This document shows, piece by piece, positions 13,801-24,029 of a DNA stretch of 64,000 nucleotides. This DNA is from Chromobotia macracanthus (Eukaryota; Chordata; Actinopteri; Cypriniformes; Botiidae): contig JAZGTH010000121.1 of the NCBI GenBank assembly GCA_036877525.1, positions 823,001-887,000 of the forward strand, given 5' to 3'. The position numbers and the translations under genes were made by a program. The stretch's first letter is position 1, and each line of letters opens with the position of its first letter. A model generated the notes under the pieces. The model did no database searches. It had not been told where the DNA came from and worked only from the letters and a program-made list of their open reading frames with translations.

Positions 13801-16800
13801 GAATTTTCTTCATGGTGTAAGTACAACCCCCAGCATACTGTTTTATTGCATTCTTCATGATAAACAATCAATGACAATGTCAATGCAGCCACAATAATTT
13901 CCTCTGTCATTTTAGAGGAGTAGGTTTCAGCTTCCTGGTTTCCTGGATCTTTATGATTGTGGTGTTGGTGCTTTTCATAGTAGGAGGGAATAGTTACACC
14001 CTTATTTGTGAACCATGGCAGAGCAGGGAGCTCATCCAGGTATTTCCAGACTCACTGTGTTTTATTGCTTGACTTTGAATTGTTGCCAAGTGTTAAAACA
14101 GCTTCCTGGTACTTTACAGTAAAACGTACATTTTATTGTAACCTTGCTGGTTTGACGATATATATTGTAGGCTACATATGCTAAATTCTTAGCTAAAGTA
14201 ACACCTTGTGTTTGTTTATCAGATTGTTGACACCAGATTCAGTCCATTAACTCCTCTGTCTAGTAGTCTGAATTTGAAAACAAAGCTGAACATTAGTGAT
14301 GTGTACAGGTAAGTCACGCCAGGCTGCATGACTAACTGTTGTTTGAATAAACTTTATTTGTTTTTTTATTTGCTTTATTTGTCCAATATAAATCAAATGT
14401 CATTTCCTTATTTCTAGTGATTGTCAAATGAATAAACCTTTATGGACCACACTGCATCTAAATGAGATCATTGACTTAAATAGTACTTTAAATATTTCAA
14501 GGGTAAGACATTTTTATCTCACTATGCTAAGACATCAATAATAAGCCCAATCTGATTTTCATCTGCCGGACACTAACAATGACTCAACTGGCTGATTCTC
14601 TCAACAGTACACAGGGCAGATCTATAAGTCCTTTGAAGATGCACAAATCAGCATAGCAAACATCACAATCCTCAGTTCAGAGACAAAATCCCAGCTACAT
14701 AACTTCTCTGACAGTGCCAGCAGTATGAACTTTACGAGAATCATACAGCAGGTGCGCTGTACAGTTTATTGTAAAATCTAGACCAAATCAAATTCAATTT
14801 AATAATAAGGAATTTGTATTCCATTTTAAGTGTTCATCTTGATCAGACTGGTAACACTTTTATTCTTTTGTATTTCAGATCAACAATGTTTCACAGACTA
14901 ATCTGAACTCATCTGCCGATGAATTCGACAACCTGGCTTCCAAACAGGTGAGTAATGGAGTGTAATGTTCTCAAGCTCTTCTAAGTGTGGTCACGGTGCA
15001 TCAGTACTCCTTACTTGTGTATTTCAGACTAACCCCATTATCAAAGAGAAACTACATGAGGAAGCCAAAGACCTGCGGAACATCCAGGCTACAATTACTT
15101 ACACCATCATGCCTTTGCTGGTGTGTAACATCACAAAAGATAATATCCAGAAAATGAATGTCAGCTAAACGTAACCATTCGAGGAATGAATACTAATCAA
15201 TATTCATTAATGTTGTCTAGATGGGCATAGGCATGTTTGTTTTAAGCACTCCTCTAGTTTGCACCAGTTGCTTTGGGTTGGTGTGACATATATCATGTTC
15301 TTCTTAATAGCTTGAACTGAACTCCACCATTAAGAATCTCAGTGAAACAGCATCACAAATCAATGTAAGTAAATACTGGACTGTTTTAGAGATCAGAGAG
15401 CATCTGCAACTTATGTAATATGTTCTGTAATAAGTTCATGTTGTCTTCTGCCTGGCTTGCATAATCATTATTTTTAATAATGCATGTTAAGCAGTGAAGT
15501 TTTGTTTTGTTTTGGTAAAAGTTTGAATAAGTTGTGGTATGGTTCAACAAAAAAATGACAAGTCATTCATTATTTATTCATACTTGTTTTATTCTGAACC
15601 TGTTTGACTTTCATCTCTGGAACATGTGGAGAACCTTTGAAGAATATTCATGCTGTTTTTTTGTTTAATGCAATGAAAGTGAATGGTGACTGAAGCTGTC
15701 AGTCACTAGCATTCTGACAATCTCCATTTGTGTTCCACAGAAGAAAGTAGGTCATGTTTTTGTAACATAAGGATAAGTAAATTATGATAATTTTATTTTG
15801 AGGTAAACTGTCCTTTTAATGGAACATGCATCACTGTTTTAAATAAATGCAAGTACAGGATGTAGATTTAATCACTTAGTTGTCTTTACTGCTTTCATGT
15901 TTTAGGGAACTGTGGAGAATGTTCTTCAAAAAGTTGCTTATGCTCAAGACATCCTGAACAACAACATATCACAAGTAGTGAAAACTGTAAGTGTTGCCTG
16001 TGAGTGTGATCAGATGATCACTGTAGCAAGGATGTATTACAATAATGAAATCTGTATATTGTCATTATTATTATTTATTATTAATTCCTCTTGTTTTGCA
16101 GGGGAGCAGGGCATTCATAGACTGTCAACTGGCAATCTTTTCAACATACATTTCCTGGGCGGATCAAGTGGTATATATTTAACAGTTCTTTTATATGTAT
16201 CTCTTCTTCTTATTCAAAAATTCCAGAGTTAGCAGGGCCATGGGATCTGCCATTTATGCCTGTTTTGTAGTATTTACTGTGTAACTACATATCAAGACAT
16301 ACTTGCTTAATAGAGCTATGAATAAAACTGTATAATTACTAACAAAGACAATTATTTTTACAGTTAGTAATGCTTATGTTAGTCTTATGAAACATTTGCA
16401 ATATGGGTGGGTTTTTATAATCGAATCAAATGTAATCTAATATAGTAAACATATCTCTCTCTCATTCTATATATTTAGATATATATTTTACAGTTTTGTC
16501 TGTTTTTCTAAAATTAGTTTTTATAAATCAGCTTTGCAACAATGCAAAATTGTGAAAAGCACTATATAAATATAGAATATTTCAGCTGTATAAATAATAA
16601 TTTAGCTATATAAATATTCTAAATCAGCTGTCAACTAGCTCAGTGATAAACGTGTTGCTGGTGTCACGTTGTGTTGTATTGTGTGTCAGATTACAGGGCA
16701 GTTGGGCCGCTGTGGGCCTGTAGCTGCAGCAGTTGATAGCGCTGAGAATCTGCTCTGTAATCACCTGGTGGCAGGTTTGGTAAGAACTGTTCAATCAATA

Positions 16801-17658
16801 TCTAGCTAAACTAGCAAAAACTGGTTTTACCTTTTAACAGTGCAGATAGACTTTTAAATTTCCACTGCTTTCATCTATTTAAACTTTAACAATTGACTAT
16901 TGGACATCTGCTATGTGTAATGTTCTGTCTCTGTTACCAGAATGCCTTTTGGTTCAGTTTGGGCTGGTGTATGATGTTCCTGATTCCCAGCATTATTTTC
17001 TCTGTTAAACTGGCCAAGTTCTACCGCAGAATGAAGTTCACAGATGTTTTGGAGTAAGCATCTGATCAGATTAGATTAGAAACTCTTTGTGAAGTACTTT
17101 GGTAACGCTTTAGTATGGGGACCAATTCATGCTTTGAACAAGTTGTTTATTAGCTTGCATATTGGCTGTTTATTAGTACTTATAAAGAACATAATAATGC
17201 CTTATTCTGCATGAACTTATTGTACATCCTTTAATCCTACCTCATACCTAAGTATTAATAAGCAGTAAATTAAGAGTTTATTGAGGCAAAATTCATAGTT
17301 AATGGTAAATAATTTTTCTATACTAAAGTGTTAACACATTTGTTTATTGAAGTATATTATATGTATGTGAATGTTAGATGTTAAGGCTCTTACATATATT
17401 GAGTACCGTTTCAGAAAGTGCACTCGAATTTCATTGTATGTTCCATGCAATGACAATAAAGAAAATCTAATGTAACCAAATATGATCATCTAAAATGATC
17501 ATACACAAAAGTGCAGCATATTTCACTTGGTGTAAGCTACAGAAGCTGGTGGTGAAAATAACCCATTCAAATGATTTTCTTTTGATTTCTCTCTTTCTAG
17601 GAACAAAATCATGATGAATCCTTTCCCAAGGGCCCAGCTCAACCCTGAGTCAATATAA
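7837..17658 (+). CDS. prominin-family five-transmembrane glycoprotein (prominin-3-like?), complete
   Basis: Prominins are cholesterol-binding glycoproteins of microvilli and other plasma-membrane protrusions. Coding exons: 7837-8062, 8986-9047, 9594-9799, 9988-10108, 10757-10820, 10925-11008, 11485-11681, 12518-12592, 12841-12904, 13289-13445, 13664-13816, 13916-14039, 14223-14308, 14418-14502, 14608-14751, 14879-14947, 15028-15120, 15311-15364, 15906-15986, 16102-16170, 16690-16779, 16941-17053 and 17601-17658. The phases join perfectly to 824 codons, close to the usual prominin length. The protein has a signal peptide (about 1-26), TM1 at about 102-126 followed by the diagnostic [10 protein letters not shown] cysteine-rich loop, TM2 at about 152-175, TM3 at 421-447, TM4 at 467-493 and TM5 at about 771-793, then a 31-residue cytosolic tail. 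Two large extracellular loops lie between TM2/TM3 and TM4/TM5. The position between ldb1 and hps6 suggests the non-mammalian prominin-3 lineage, but prom1 or prom2 paralogy is not excluded. Confidence 0.92.
8551..8600 (+). repeat. teleost SINE-type conserved core motif
   Basis: In intron 1 of the prominin gene a 50-base segment contains TTCATTTGGCAGACGCTTTC followed by ATCCGAAGCGACTTAC. I recognise this as a motif dispersed in huge numbers through teleost genomes, within V-SINE-like elements. No clear tRNA-like head is seen, so this is a fragment. Confidence 0.55.
9484..9528. repeat. 10-bp inverted repeat flanking a (TA)n tract
   Basis: ATCCTGAGGA (9484-9493) and TCCTCAGGAT (9519-9528) are perfect reverse complements and enclose a self-complementary TA run. 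The whole unit could fold into a hairpin or cruciform. It lies in the prominin intron just upstream of the TM1 exon. Confidence 0.7.
10142..10642. mobile_element. Tc1/mariner-like non-autonomous element
   Basis: The left end (CAGTACCAGTCAAAAGTTTG) and the right end (reverse complement containing CCAGTCAAAAGTTTGGAAAT) form inverted repeats about 30 bp long, of the type seen on teleost Tc1-like transposons. The interior is AT-rich and lacks an intact transposase. A short minus-strand open frame near 10262-10450 could be a decayed transposase remnant. It sits in the intron between the exons ending at 10108 and starting at 10757. Confidence 0.65.
12801..12828. repeat. (AAT)n microsatellite
   Basis: Short run of AAT/AATAAT repeats in a prominin intron, directly upstream of the acceptor for exon 12841-12904. 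Confidence 0.7.
12954..13203. mobile_element. MITE with about 16-bp terminal inverted repeats
   Basis: The left end TTAAAGGCAGGGTAGGC and the right end GCCTACCCTACCTTTAA are reverse complements, bounding a 250-bp element with no coding capacity. It occupies the intron between exons 12841-12904 and 13289-13445 and ends about 85 bp before the next acceptor. The superfamily was not determined. Confidence 0.75.
15585..15819. mobile_element. degraded cyprinid-type MITE
   Basis: The segment holds a diverged version of a very common zebrafish-type element: a GAACCTGTTTGACTTTC-like left part, a GTTCCACAGAAGAAAGTAGG-like right part, and a terminal CTGTCCTTTTAA. It lies in the intron between exons 15311-15364 and 15906-15986. 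Related copies lie near 54059-54315 and 56785-57135. Confidence 0.55.
17100..17336. mobile_element. MITE with TAACRCTTTAGTAT-type inverted ends
   Basis: The left end GGTAACGCTTTAGTATGGGG and the right end CTATACTAAAGTGTTAACAC are near-complementary. Internal text such as GGCTGTTTATTAGTACTTAT is familiar from an abundant teleost element. It lies in the last prominin intron, 47 bases past the donor of exon 16941-17053. Confidence 0.6.
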
Positions 17659-18214
17659 AATGAGACAACACTGTACATATGTGCATGAAGGTGACTGTAA
17701 AGACACACCTAAATTTGAGAAACCCTAGAATACATCACAAATATATGTATGTGCCCAGAGTATTGTTTCTGAATGGTGGGCAATGAATGTTCAAAATGTA
17801 ATACAATGCATCTTTTGAGTAACTAAGCTCTCCATTGTATATGTAGTTCTTTGGACTCACAAATATGATTCTTTGTATCAAATGTTAACTGTTACTACTG
17901 TCCATTTTTTTTATATTTTGTATACATCGGGTATGTGACTTTATGCTTTAGAAAGCACTTTACTGTGGTCCTGCAGGCAAGAAAATGTATTTATGCTATC
18001 TTTTCTGTAAGAAAGATGAAGATACTATTATAGACATACTGCTGACATTACAGATTTAAACATTATTTTTTTTAAATATACATAAAAATCATCAGATGCT
18101 TGTTTTAATGAAGAATTAATAAACAGACAGTCAGTCCTGGAAATTGTGACTATGGGTTTGTATTTGCCTGGTAAACATTTCTATCCTGTATCATGAATCT
18201 TTGTTTGTAATAAA
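17659..18214 (+). other. 3' UTR of the prominin gene
   Basis: AT-rich sequence follows the TAA stop (17656-17658), with AATAAA at 18118-18123 and again at 18209-18214. No further coding similarity was seen. Confidence 0.6.
18209..18214 (+). terminator. poly(A) signal of the prominin gene
   Basis: AATAAA is followed by a GT-rich stretch (GTTTGTTTGGTGT) about 30 bases downstream, a good cleavage context. It is the last plus-strand signal before the convergent hps6 transcript. Confidence 0.55.
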
Positions 18215-18454
18215 GGTGCTCGCACTACCATACTAAACCTGTTTGTTTGGTGTAAACCATTGCTTGCTATTGTCTGTCTGTCCAGATGACCCCTCTAAAA
18301 GCCCCTCCCACAGAAGGCCCTCTGTCCTGTGACTTCACACACAAATTTCCTTACAAAAGTGTGCCTGTCAGAGAGAACTGAACTAGTGGAGCACTACTAT
18401 TGTGGAAAAAGCATTCCACACATATCTTTACCACTTACAATATAAACAACAGCC

Positions 18455-18460
18455 TTTATT
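18455..18460 (-). terminator. hps6: distal poly(A) signal of hps6
   Basis: TTTATT on the plus strand reads AATAAA on the minus strand. It would give hps6 a 3' UTR of about 1.9 kb, ending about 240 bp from the end of the prominin transcript. Another AATAAA overlaps the stop codon region itself (about 20354-20360), so the distal site is the more plausible one. Confidence 0.4.
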
Positions 18461-20354
18461 CAGTAGTCTGAAACGCTGTGTACTCAAAATGTAATGTAAT
18501 ATAATGGCTATATAAAAGCATTAGTGTCAGAAAGCATGAAAAAGGTTCTCTTTAAAAGTGTTCCAGGTCATTGCTTAACATTAGGACATGCTTTGTATTT
18601 GGATCAAAACATACCAGGAATGTCTATTAGACTTGTGCCTCCTGGACATAAGAGGGAGTTGCTGTTGAAAATAAGCAAATCTAAACCTTATAAAAATGCT
18701 ATATGCATGAAAGATTATTTAATGTGCTTTTAAAATAACAGGCCCTTTAGGTTAGGTTAAAAGGTTAAAGGACACTGTAAATTTCTTAATATGCTCAGCA
18801 GTAAATCTGTATGTTTTTATCAAAAGGAACACAACTCAGGTATAATGTCAAAGGAGCTGTTTACTGACATTAATACAGAAGACACAGAAGACAAGAGTCA
18901 CTGAGTACTATCAAACCTTTACTTTTTAAATGACCTTTTTAATTACTTTAAAACAAACACAATGTAATACAGTATGCCGTTTTAGTGTCTTTAGTTACTT
19001 TAAATCACAAAGCAGTCAATTGAAATAATACATTCAAATACATTTTAGCTTTGGTTACTTTGTCATTGTTATTTTATGGAACACTTATGGATTATAGATT
19101 ATGTGTAACTTTAGGTTAGGAGTTTTAGGTTTTCAAATCTGACTTTAAGCTATGCCGGGCCAACACAAGCCATTTCAATGTGCTTCAGTTTGAAGGTGGT
19201 CACTAATTCACTGCATTATAGAATTGAGTTAAATTGAATTTAAAGCAGTGCTGTGAATGCTGCTGCTTAGCCCAGCAGGAATGCAGTGGGTGGGTCTAGT
19301 GACTTCTTAAAGCTTTGCACTAGCAACACACTGCCTGTGTTGGTAACATCTGAATTCCCCTCTCTGACCGCACAATCATAAGGTATTTTTGTACTAGTAA
19401 CCGTAAATGTCAGTGAGGGAACAGAAATGGTTCACTTTTTAAGAAGTGCTTCTCATTTAATTGTTGAACTGAGCCAGAAACAGATCGAAATATCTTGTGG
19501 GCAACAATTAAATAGCACAAGTCATGTAGCAAAAGTACATGAGTCACAATTTAATTTTTACAACATTAAAATCCCTGTAACAGCACTAAATGAAGAATAT
19601 GCAAATACAGAGCTATCCTTAAAACACACCTGTAAAGCACTTAATGTATATCATCAACTGACCAAGTCAAAATTATCCAAAGCATCAGCATGCATGTTAT
19701 ATTATATATTACTGTACATCTCCTCCTGACATTATTAATTACTAATGCAAATCTTAACTGTGATCTTCCCCATGTGACTTAAAATAATTACACCAACATA
19801 TGACAAAAACAAACTGTAGTGTCAACAGAAAACCTCATCAGAAGCAAAAAGGAACATGGTGCCAATTGTTAATAAAATAAATTACCTGAAACATCAAGTA
19901 TTGAAAAAAAATGTGTGTTTTGCTGTTAATGCTTAGTCATTGTCATTGTAGCAATATAATCAGGGTGATGACAAACTTGATGATACATAAAAAGCATGTG
20001 TCTGAAGTTTAGGAAAAGAAAAAGAGGAAAAATAAAAAAACAGACCTGTCAATATGCCAAACACATAAGATATAATGCAGTTAACCAAAAAAAGTTAAAA
20101 ACAATTTACAAGCAAAAAGCTTATACATTACATTTAATATTGGGAATAATTAAAGCATTGCTGTTATGACTTTATAGTTTTAATTGTTAATGAAATATCA
20201 TCTGATCCAGATAAGACCCTTACTTCTGGTCAGTAAACATGCACATTAAATAATACTTTAAAAATAAACCAGGAAATGATTATTAAATAGCATTCTGTGT
20301 ATGGGAAGTGCATATGTATTTGTAAATGGGAAGGTCCAATCAAACTGTCATACT
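18461..20354 (-). other. hps6: probable hps6 3' UTR
   Basis: AT-rich sequence with no recognisable gene on either strand. The open frame at 19427-19729 (+) has no family similarity and does not follow splice logic. Confidence 0.45.
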
Positions 20355-22850
20355 TTATTTGGTTTCCTCATGGTCCTGCTCAGAACCAACTTTGGGCAGT
20401 CCCTTTGCCTGACGTGGAGGGGTCGGGGGAGGGTGAGTGGGAGACTGCAGGATATCTGCATACCTCTGGTTAGGTTTGGTCTCCCTTTGGAGAACTTTTC
20501 TAAGCAGTGGTTTCAAAAGCCCGATGGTGACCTGGCTGCCATGAGCCTCAAAAGGTCCCAAGTTCTGTGTGGAGGAAGGCAGGTTTTTCAATACGATATT
20601 GAGTATGCTAGTAACGCTCATGTCCTCTGGGCACAGAGTCCATAACAGGTCCAAATATGGGTCTAGGTCCCTATGCTGGGACACCTCACCTAGCAGAGTG
20701 CTAAATATCTCTTTGTTTAGAAGTGGGCTCTGTTGACAGAACCTCTCGGCTACTTGTGTAACACGCTCCCATTGACCCTGTTCCATGAGAATTCGCAAAG
20801 CTTGCATTACCGCGTTAGGTCGCTGACTGCACAACAGCAGCTCCACTTCTAGGTGCTGGTAAGCCCCTTTGCATGGGAGCACTGTTAAAGCCCGTTTGTA
20901 GAGCGGCAAGCTCTCAGCACTCTCTTTTACACCATAACTCCAGGAAGTGGTGGAAGAAGTCCCAGTCTGCTGTTGGGCCAGCTCAAGAAACCTAGGCAGC
21001 CAGCTGGGCTGGAATTTGAAGATGGACTGGCACAGAAGCTCAAAGACAGGAAGTTCATTAACCATGGTGTTTTTCTGTTGACCGTTGCAGTAAGCAAATT
21101 TTGATGTTGGCTGGACAGGGCTGAGGATGATCTTCCATAATTCAGCAGGGGCTTTAGAAGATAATGATCCCTCGCCATTGCACCTTAGCTGCAGTGCAGC
21201 TTTTGTGGCATGCCAGGACTCATTTGGAAAAAGTTGGAAGATGCTGTTCAGGTACTGAAGGTTTTCTATATCGATTTCAGCACTGAGCAGCCTGCAAATT
21301 TCCTGCTGCACCAGGTTTTGACAGAAGTTCTCTAGATCCTTCTCAGAAGCCTTCACTATTGATGTTTTCATGTCCTCTAGCCAAACAATACTCCTAAGCT
21401 CAGATTCGAGCGAGCTCATCAGCCTTTCTTGACCCAAGGCATTTTTCTCAGCAGTTTTGCTCTTCTGGTTGCCAAGGTAATCTCTGAGGATGGCAGCCAG
21501 CGATATAGGGGCCTGAAACATCCCCCCCTTTTTCAGCTTCTCCACTGTGAGCTGGGCGCTACTAAGACTTCTTTGCTGATAATATTTACATGCCTCCTCA
21601 AACACAGCCTCAACCAAGAGTGTACTGGAGTCAATGGCTCCTGAATGTGTCAGCGATGCCCTTGGTTTGGAGTCTGGTTCTCTTTGTGTAACCACAAATA
21701 ACCCTGTTTCTGACAGCATTTGTGGAGACTGACTGTCCAAAGAGTTCACAAAGAGAAGACCCTCCTTTTTTAAACTTATTCTCTCTAATTCCAGACCACA
21801 TTTAGTGTCAATCAAAAAGAGAGTTCTGCCTACTGTTAGTGCCAAGGTTTCATTATATATATTTAGGCTATTTTGAGTTCCACCAGTGCTAAGGCAATTT
21901 TCAGGCAATTTGTAGATGTTCCACAGGCTGCCGCTCCTATTCATAATGCATACCCATCCACTGCTGAGAAGAAGCAGAAGATCTCCACATCCAGCAGGTG
22001 AGAATCCACATATATCAGGAGGATTTATGGTAGAGAGAAGGCCAACGCAGTCTGTAACTAATCTCTTAAAGTCAGATTCCTTATTTGAACTTTTCAGTAG
22101 AGAGGAACCACTATTGGTAGTGTGGACTTTAAAAGTGTCATGTTCAGGGGACCACGCAAGAAACACTTTGGAAATAATGATGGGAGAGTCAGGTTCGATT
22201 AGGTCTGGCAAAAGGTACACCAAATCCCCAGAGCCGACGACCATGTACCGAGGATTATTGTGTAATGCAATTCTCACATTTCCCAAACGGACACCTCCAT
22301 CATTTAATTCTACAGTCCTCTTGCAGATGCAGAACCTGAAGCTGCTGCAGGCAGCACCAAAGCTCTCTGAAGGAGGTCTCTCCTCACACCATATAATGAA
22401 GTCCTGACACATGCACACCGACACCACCTTTGCAGAGGGGCTGTTGCACAGATCCACAGTCTGCAATAAATACCATCCCGATCTACACTCCACGAATTTC
22501 CAGAATTCCGCTTTTCCATTCTCAAAAACGACTCCGAGGACACAGGCTCCGTCTTCTGCTTGGCTTTGCGCGACATAAACCACATCCACTACGGGGACGT
22601 TGCGCGTCGGCTCCAGATCTGCGTGGCTTTGCATGAGATGGGGTCTTTGATATTTGTCATACGTCATCAGACCGCTCCTGGGATGACGCACAATGACATG
22701 AATGTGACGTCCATCAGGACTCAGACGGACATCGGACAGGCAGTTTTGGGAGGAGATTTTGGAGTACGCCCGCTTTAAAAACTCTTTCAAATCCTTTCCT
22801 TTCGTGAAGTCACCGAAGTCGGTAACTTGCTCCAATGCAAGTCGCGTCAT
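20355..22850 (-). CDS. hps6: Hermansky-Pudlak syndrome 6 protein homologue (BLOC-2 subunit), single exon
   Basis: HPS6 joins HPS3 and HPS5 in BLOC-2, a cytosolic complex that directs cargo to lysosome-related organelles such as melanosomes. The 831-codon frame is uninterrupted, as expected: mammalian HPS6 is also intronless (775 residues in human). Recognisable stretches include LSPDGRH near residue 43 and the conserved VVSVCMCQDFIIWCEER segment near residue 150, in a beta-propeller-like N-terminal half. The C-terminal half looks helical. The last 40 residues are rich in proline and charged residues. The ATG at 22850 is the first methionine and lies just inside a GC-rich promoter. The gene converges on the prominin gene. 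The fish protein is somewhat longer than the human one, mainly in the N-terminal region and tail (inferred). Confidence 0.93.
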   Translation of the reverse strand: MTRLALEQVTDFGDFTKGKDLKEFLKRAYSKISSQNCLSDVRLSPDGRHIHVIVRHPRSGLMTYDKYQRPHLMQSHADLEPTRNVPVVDVVYVAQSQAEDGACVLGVVFENGKAEFWKFVECRSGWYLLQTVDLCNSPSAKVVSVCMCQDFIIWCEERPPSESFGAACSSFRFCICKRTVELNDGGVRLGNVRIALHNNPRYMVVGSGDLVYLLPDLIEPDSPIIISKVFLAWSPEHDTFKVHTTNSGSSLLKSSNKESDFKRLVTDCVGLLSTINPPDICGFSPAGCGDLLLLLSSGWVCIMNRSGSLWNIYKLPENCLSTGGTQNSLNIYNETLALTVGRTLFLIDTKCGLELERISLKKEGLLFVNSLDSQSPQMLSETGLFVVTQREPDSKPRASLTHSGAIDSSTLLVEAVFEEACKYYQQRSLSSAQLTVEKLKKGGMFQAPISLAAILRDYLGNQKSKTAEKNALGQERLMSSLESELRSIVWLEDMKTSIVKASEKDLENFCQNLVQQEICRLLSAEIDIENLQYLNSIFQLFPNESWHATKAALQLRCNGEGSLSSKAPAELWKIILSPVQPTSKFAYCNGQQKNTMVNELPVFELLCQSIFKFQPSWLPRFLELAQQQTGTSSTTSWSYGVKESAESLPLYKRALTVLPCKGAYQHLEVELLLCSQRPNAVMQALRILMEQGQWERVTQVAERFCQQSPLLNKEIFSTLLGEVSQHRDLDPYLDLLWTLCPEDMSVTSILNIVLKNLPSSTQNLGPFEAHGSQVTIGLLKPLLRKVLQRETKPNQRYADILQSPTHPPPTPPRQAKGLPKVGSEQDHEETK

Positions 22851-23211
22851 GATGGACGAAATGTAGGTCGATCGGGAATAGGAAGCAGACGATGCGAGTT
22901 CAAAGACTCTCAGTTTGCATCGCGCATCGTCCGCGGTGTCGCAGAAACACGTCCGGCGCTCATCTTGACTCCATGATCGCTAAAGTCGCAACGCTGTAGT
23001 CCGCAAAACTTACGACATAAACGTTATTTCACTGGCGCTGTCTCTCCTGCTCCTCCTGACATCACGAGTTTGTTCATTTCCGGACACTGGAGTCGTCGTC
23101 CAAAACTCATCGAGTCAACTACCTAGACGGCATTGTGGACAGCACGGCTCGCGCACGCAAGTGCTGTCTAGGTAGGGAGCTCACCGAGTTTTGAAACGCA
23201 CCCTACGCGAT
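22851..23211 (-). promoter_or_regulatory. hps6: hps6 promoter / CpG-rich 5' region
   Basis: CpG density rises sharply here relative to the flanking AT-rich DNA. The region directly precedes the hps6 start codon. It contains an interrupted palindrome at 23119-23175: CTACCTAGAC and AGCAC on the left, GTGCTGTCTAGGTAG on the right. The exact transcription start cannot be seen. Confidence 0.6.
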
Positions 23212-24029
23212 GTTTCTTTACTCTGCAGAAGGGAGGAGTGTAAAATATCACGTTGCTCTGTCTAGTAATCGTATCAACGATTTCTATACTTGTTTTCCTA
23301 TTAACATCCGCTCTTGTGTGTTTGAAACGAGAGTGCCATCTATCATCATTTCCTTTATGCAAAGAGAGTTTATTTTAGACTTATTTTATCCTGTAAGGTT
23401 CGGATATACAGTGTAATATCAGCTGCATTTTCAATCCGACATTTCGTTTGTGGACATTTTATTTTTGTTATGATTTTACATCACATGCATGACGTAAGTC
23501 GGAACTTACGTAGGAGCGTGAACGCGCTTCCTTCAAGTCCCGCGAGCGTTTCGTAAAGTTTGTAAGTTTTCAAAATGCGTTGCAGTTTGCTTTACACACT
23601 CGTTAGTTGTTTGCTTTTTGCCTTTATTATTATTTATTTTCTATGTCTTATCCCGTTTTAATTAAGATTAATTGCAGTTACTGCAGCATTTTTAACCAAT
23701 ATCACCAAACATTAGCCAATGAACACAAGGGCTGATGATGGTTATAAATATATTTATGTGGTTATATATATATATGTATGCATCTATTGCAAGCATATGG
23801 TGTTAAAAAATAAAGTCTCATTAAAGTCTCAATAAAGTCTCACCTTGTGACGTATTGTGTTATAAGGAAACATACATTGAAGCAGGACAGAGAGGGCTGC
23901 TGATATGAGGGATGAAGATGATATTGGTGGTGGGCCCAAGAGTATTAATGAGGAAGTATTAATTTGATCTTCTATTCCTTCTTAACAAGCTTTTTAAAAA
24001 CGACATAATTCATGAATTGACGATTACAG
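23212..24029. other. intergenic region between hps6 promoter and nsmce4a relic
   Basis: Holds a second CpG-containing patch at about 23480-23560 and a small tandem array of TAAAGTCTCA units near 23812-23844. No 5' exons of nsmce4a were found here. Confidence 0.5.
23492..23511. promoter_or_regulatory. CRE/ATF-like palindrome
   Basis: ACGTAAGT (23492-23499) and ACTTACGT (23504-23511) are perfect reverse complements separated by four bases, within TGACGTAAG...CTTACGTAG. Both arms hold a TGACGTAA- or TTACGTA-like half of an ATF/CREB-type site. It lies in a CpG-containing patch and may be the remains of a plus-strand promoter divergent from hps6 (inference). Confidence 0.35.

Noticed and set aside
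19427..19729. 100-codon plus-strand frame in the hps6 3' region
   Set aside because: AT-rich chance frame, no similarity and no flanking splice sites with phase support.
20301..20645. Plus-strand open frame over the hps6 3' end, and other shadows within 20.3-22.8 kb
   Set aside because: Antisense of the well-supported intronless hps6 coding sequence.
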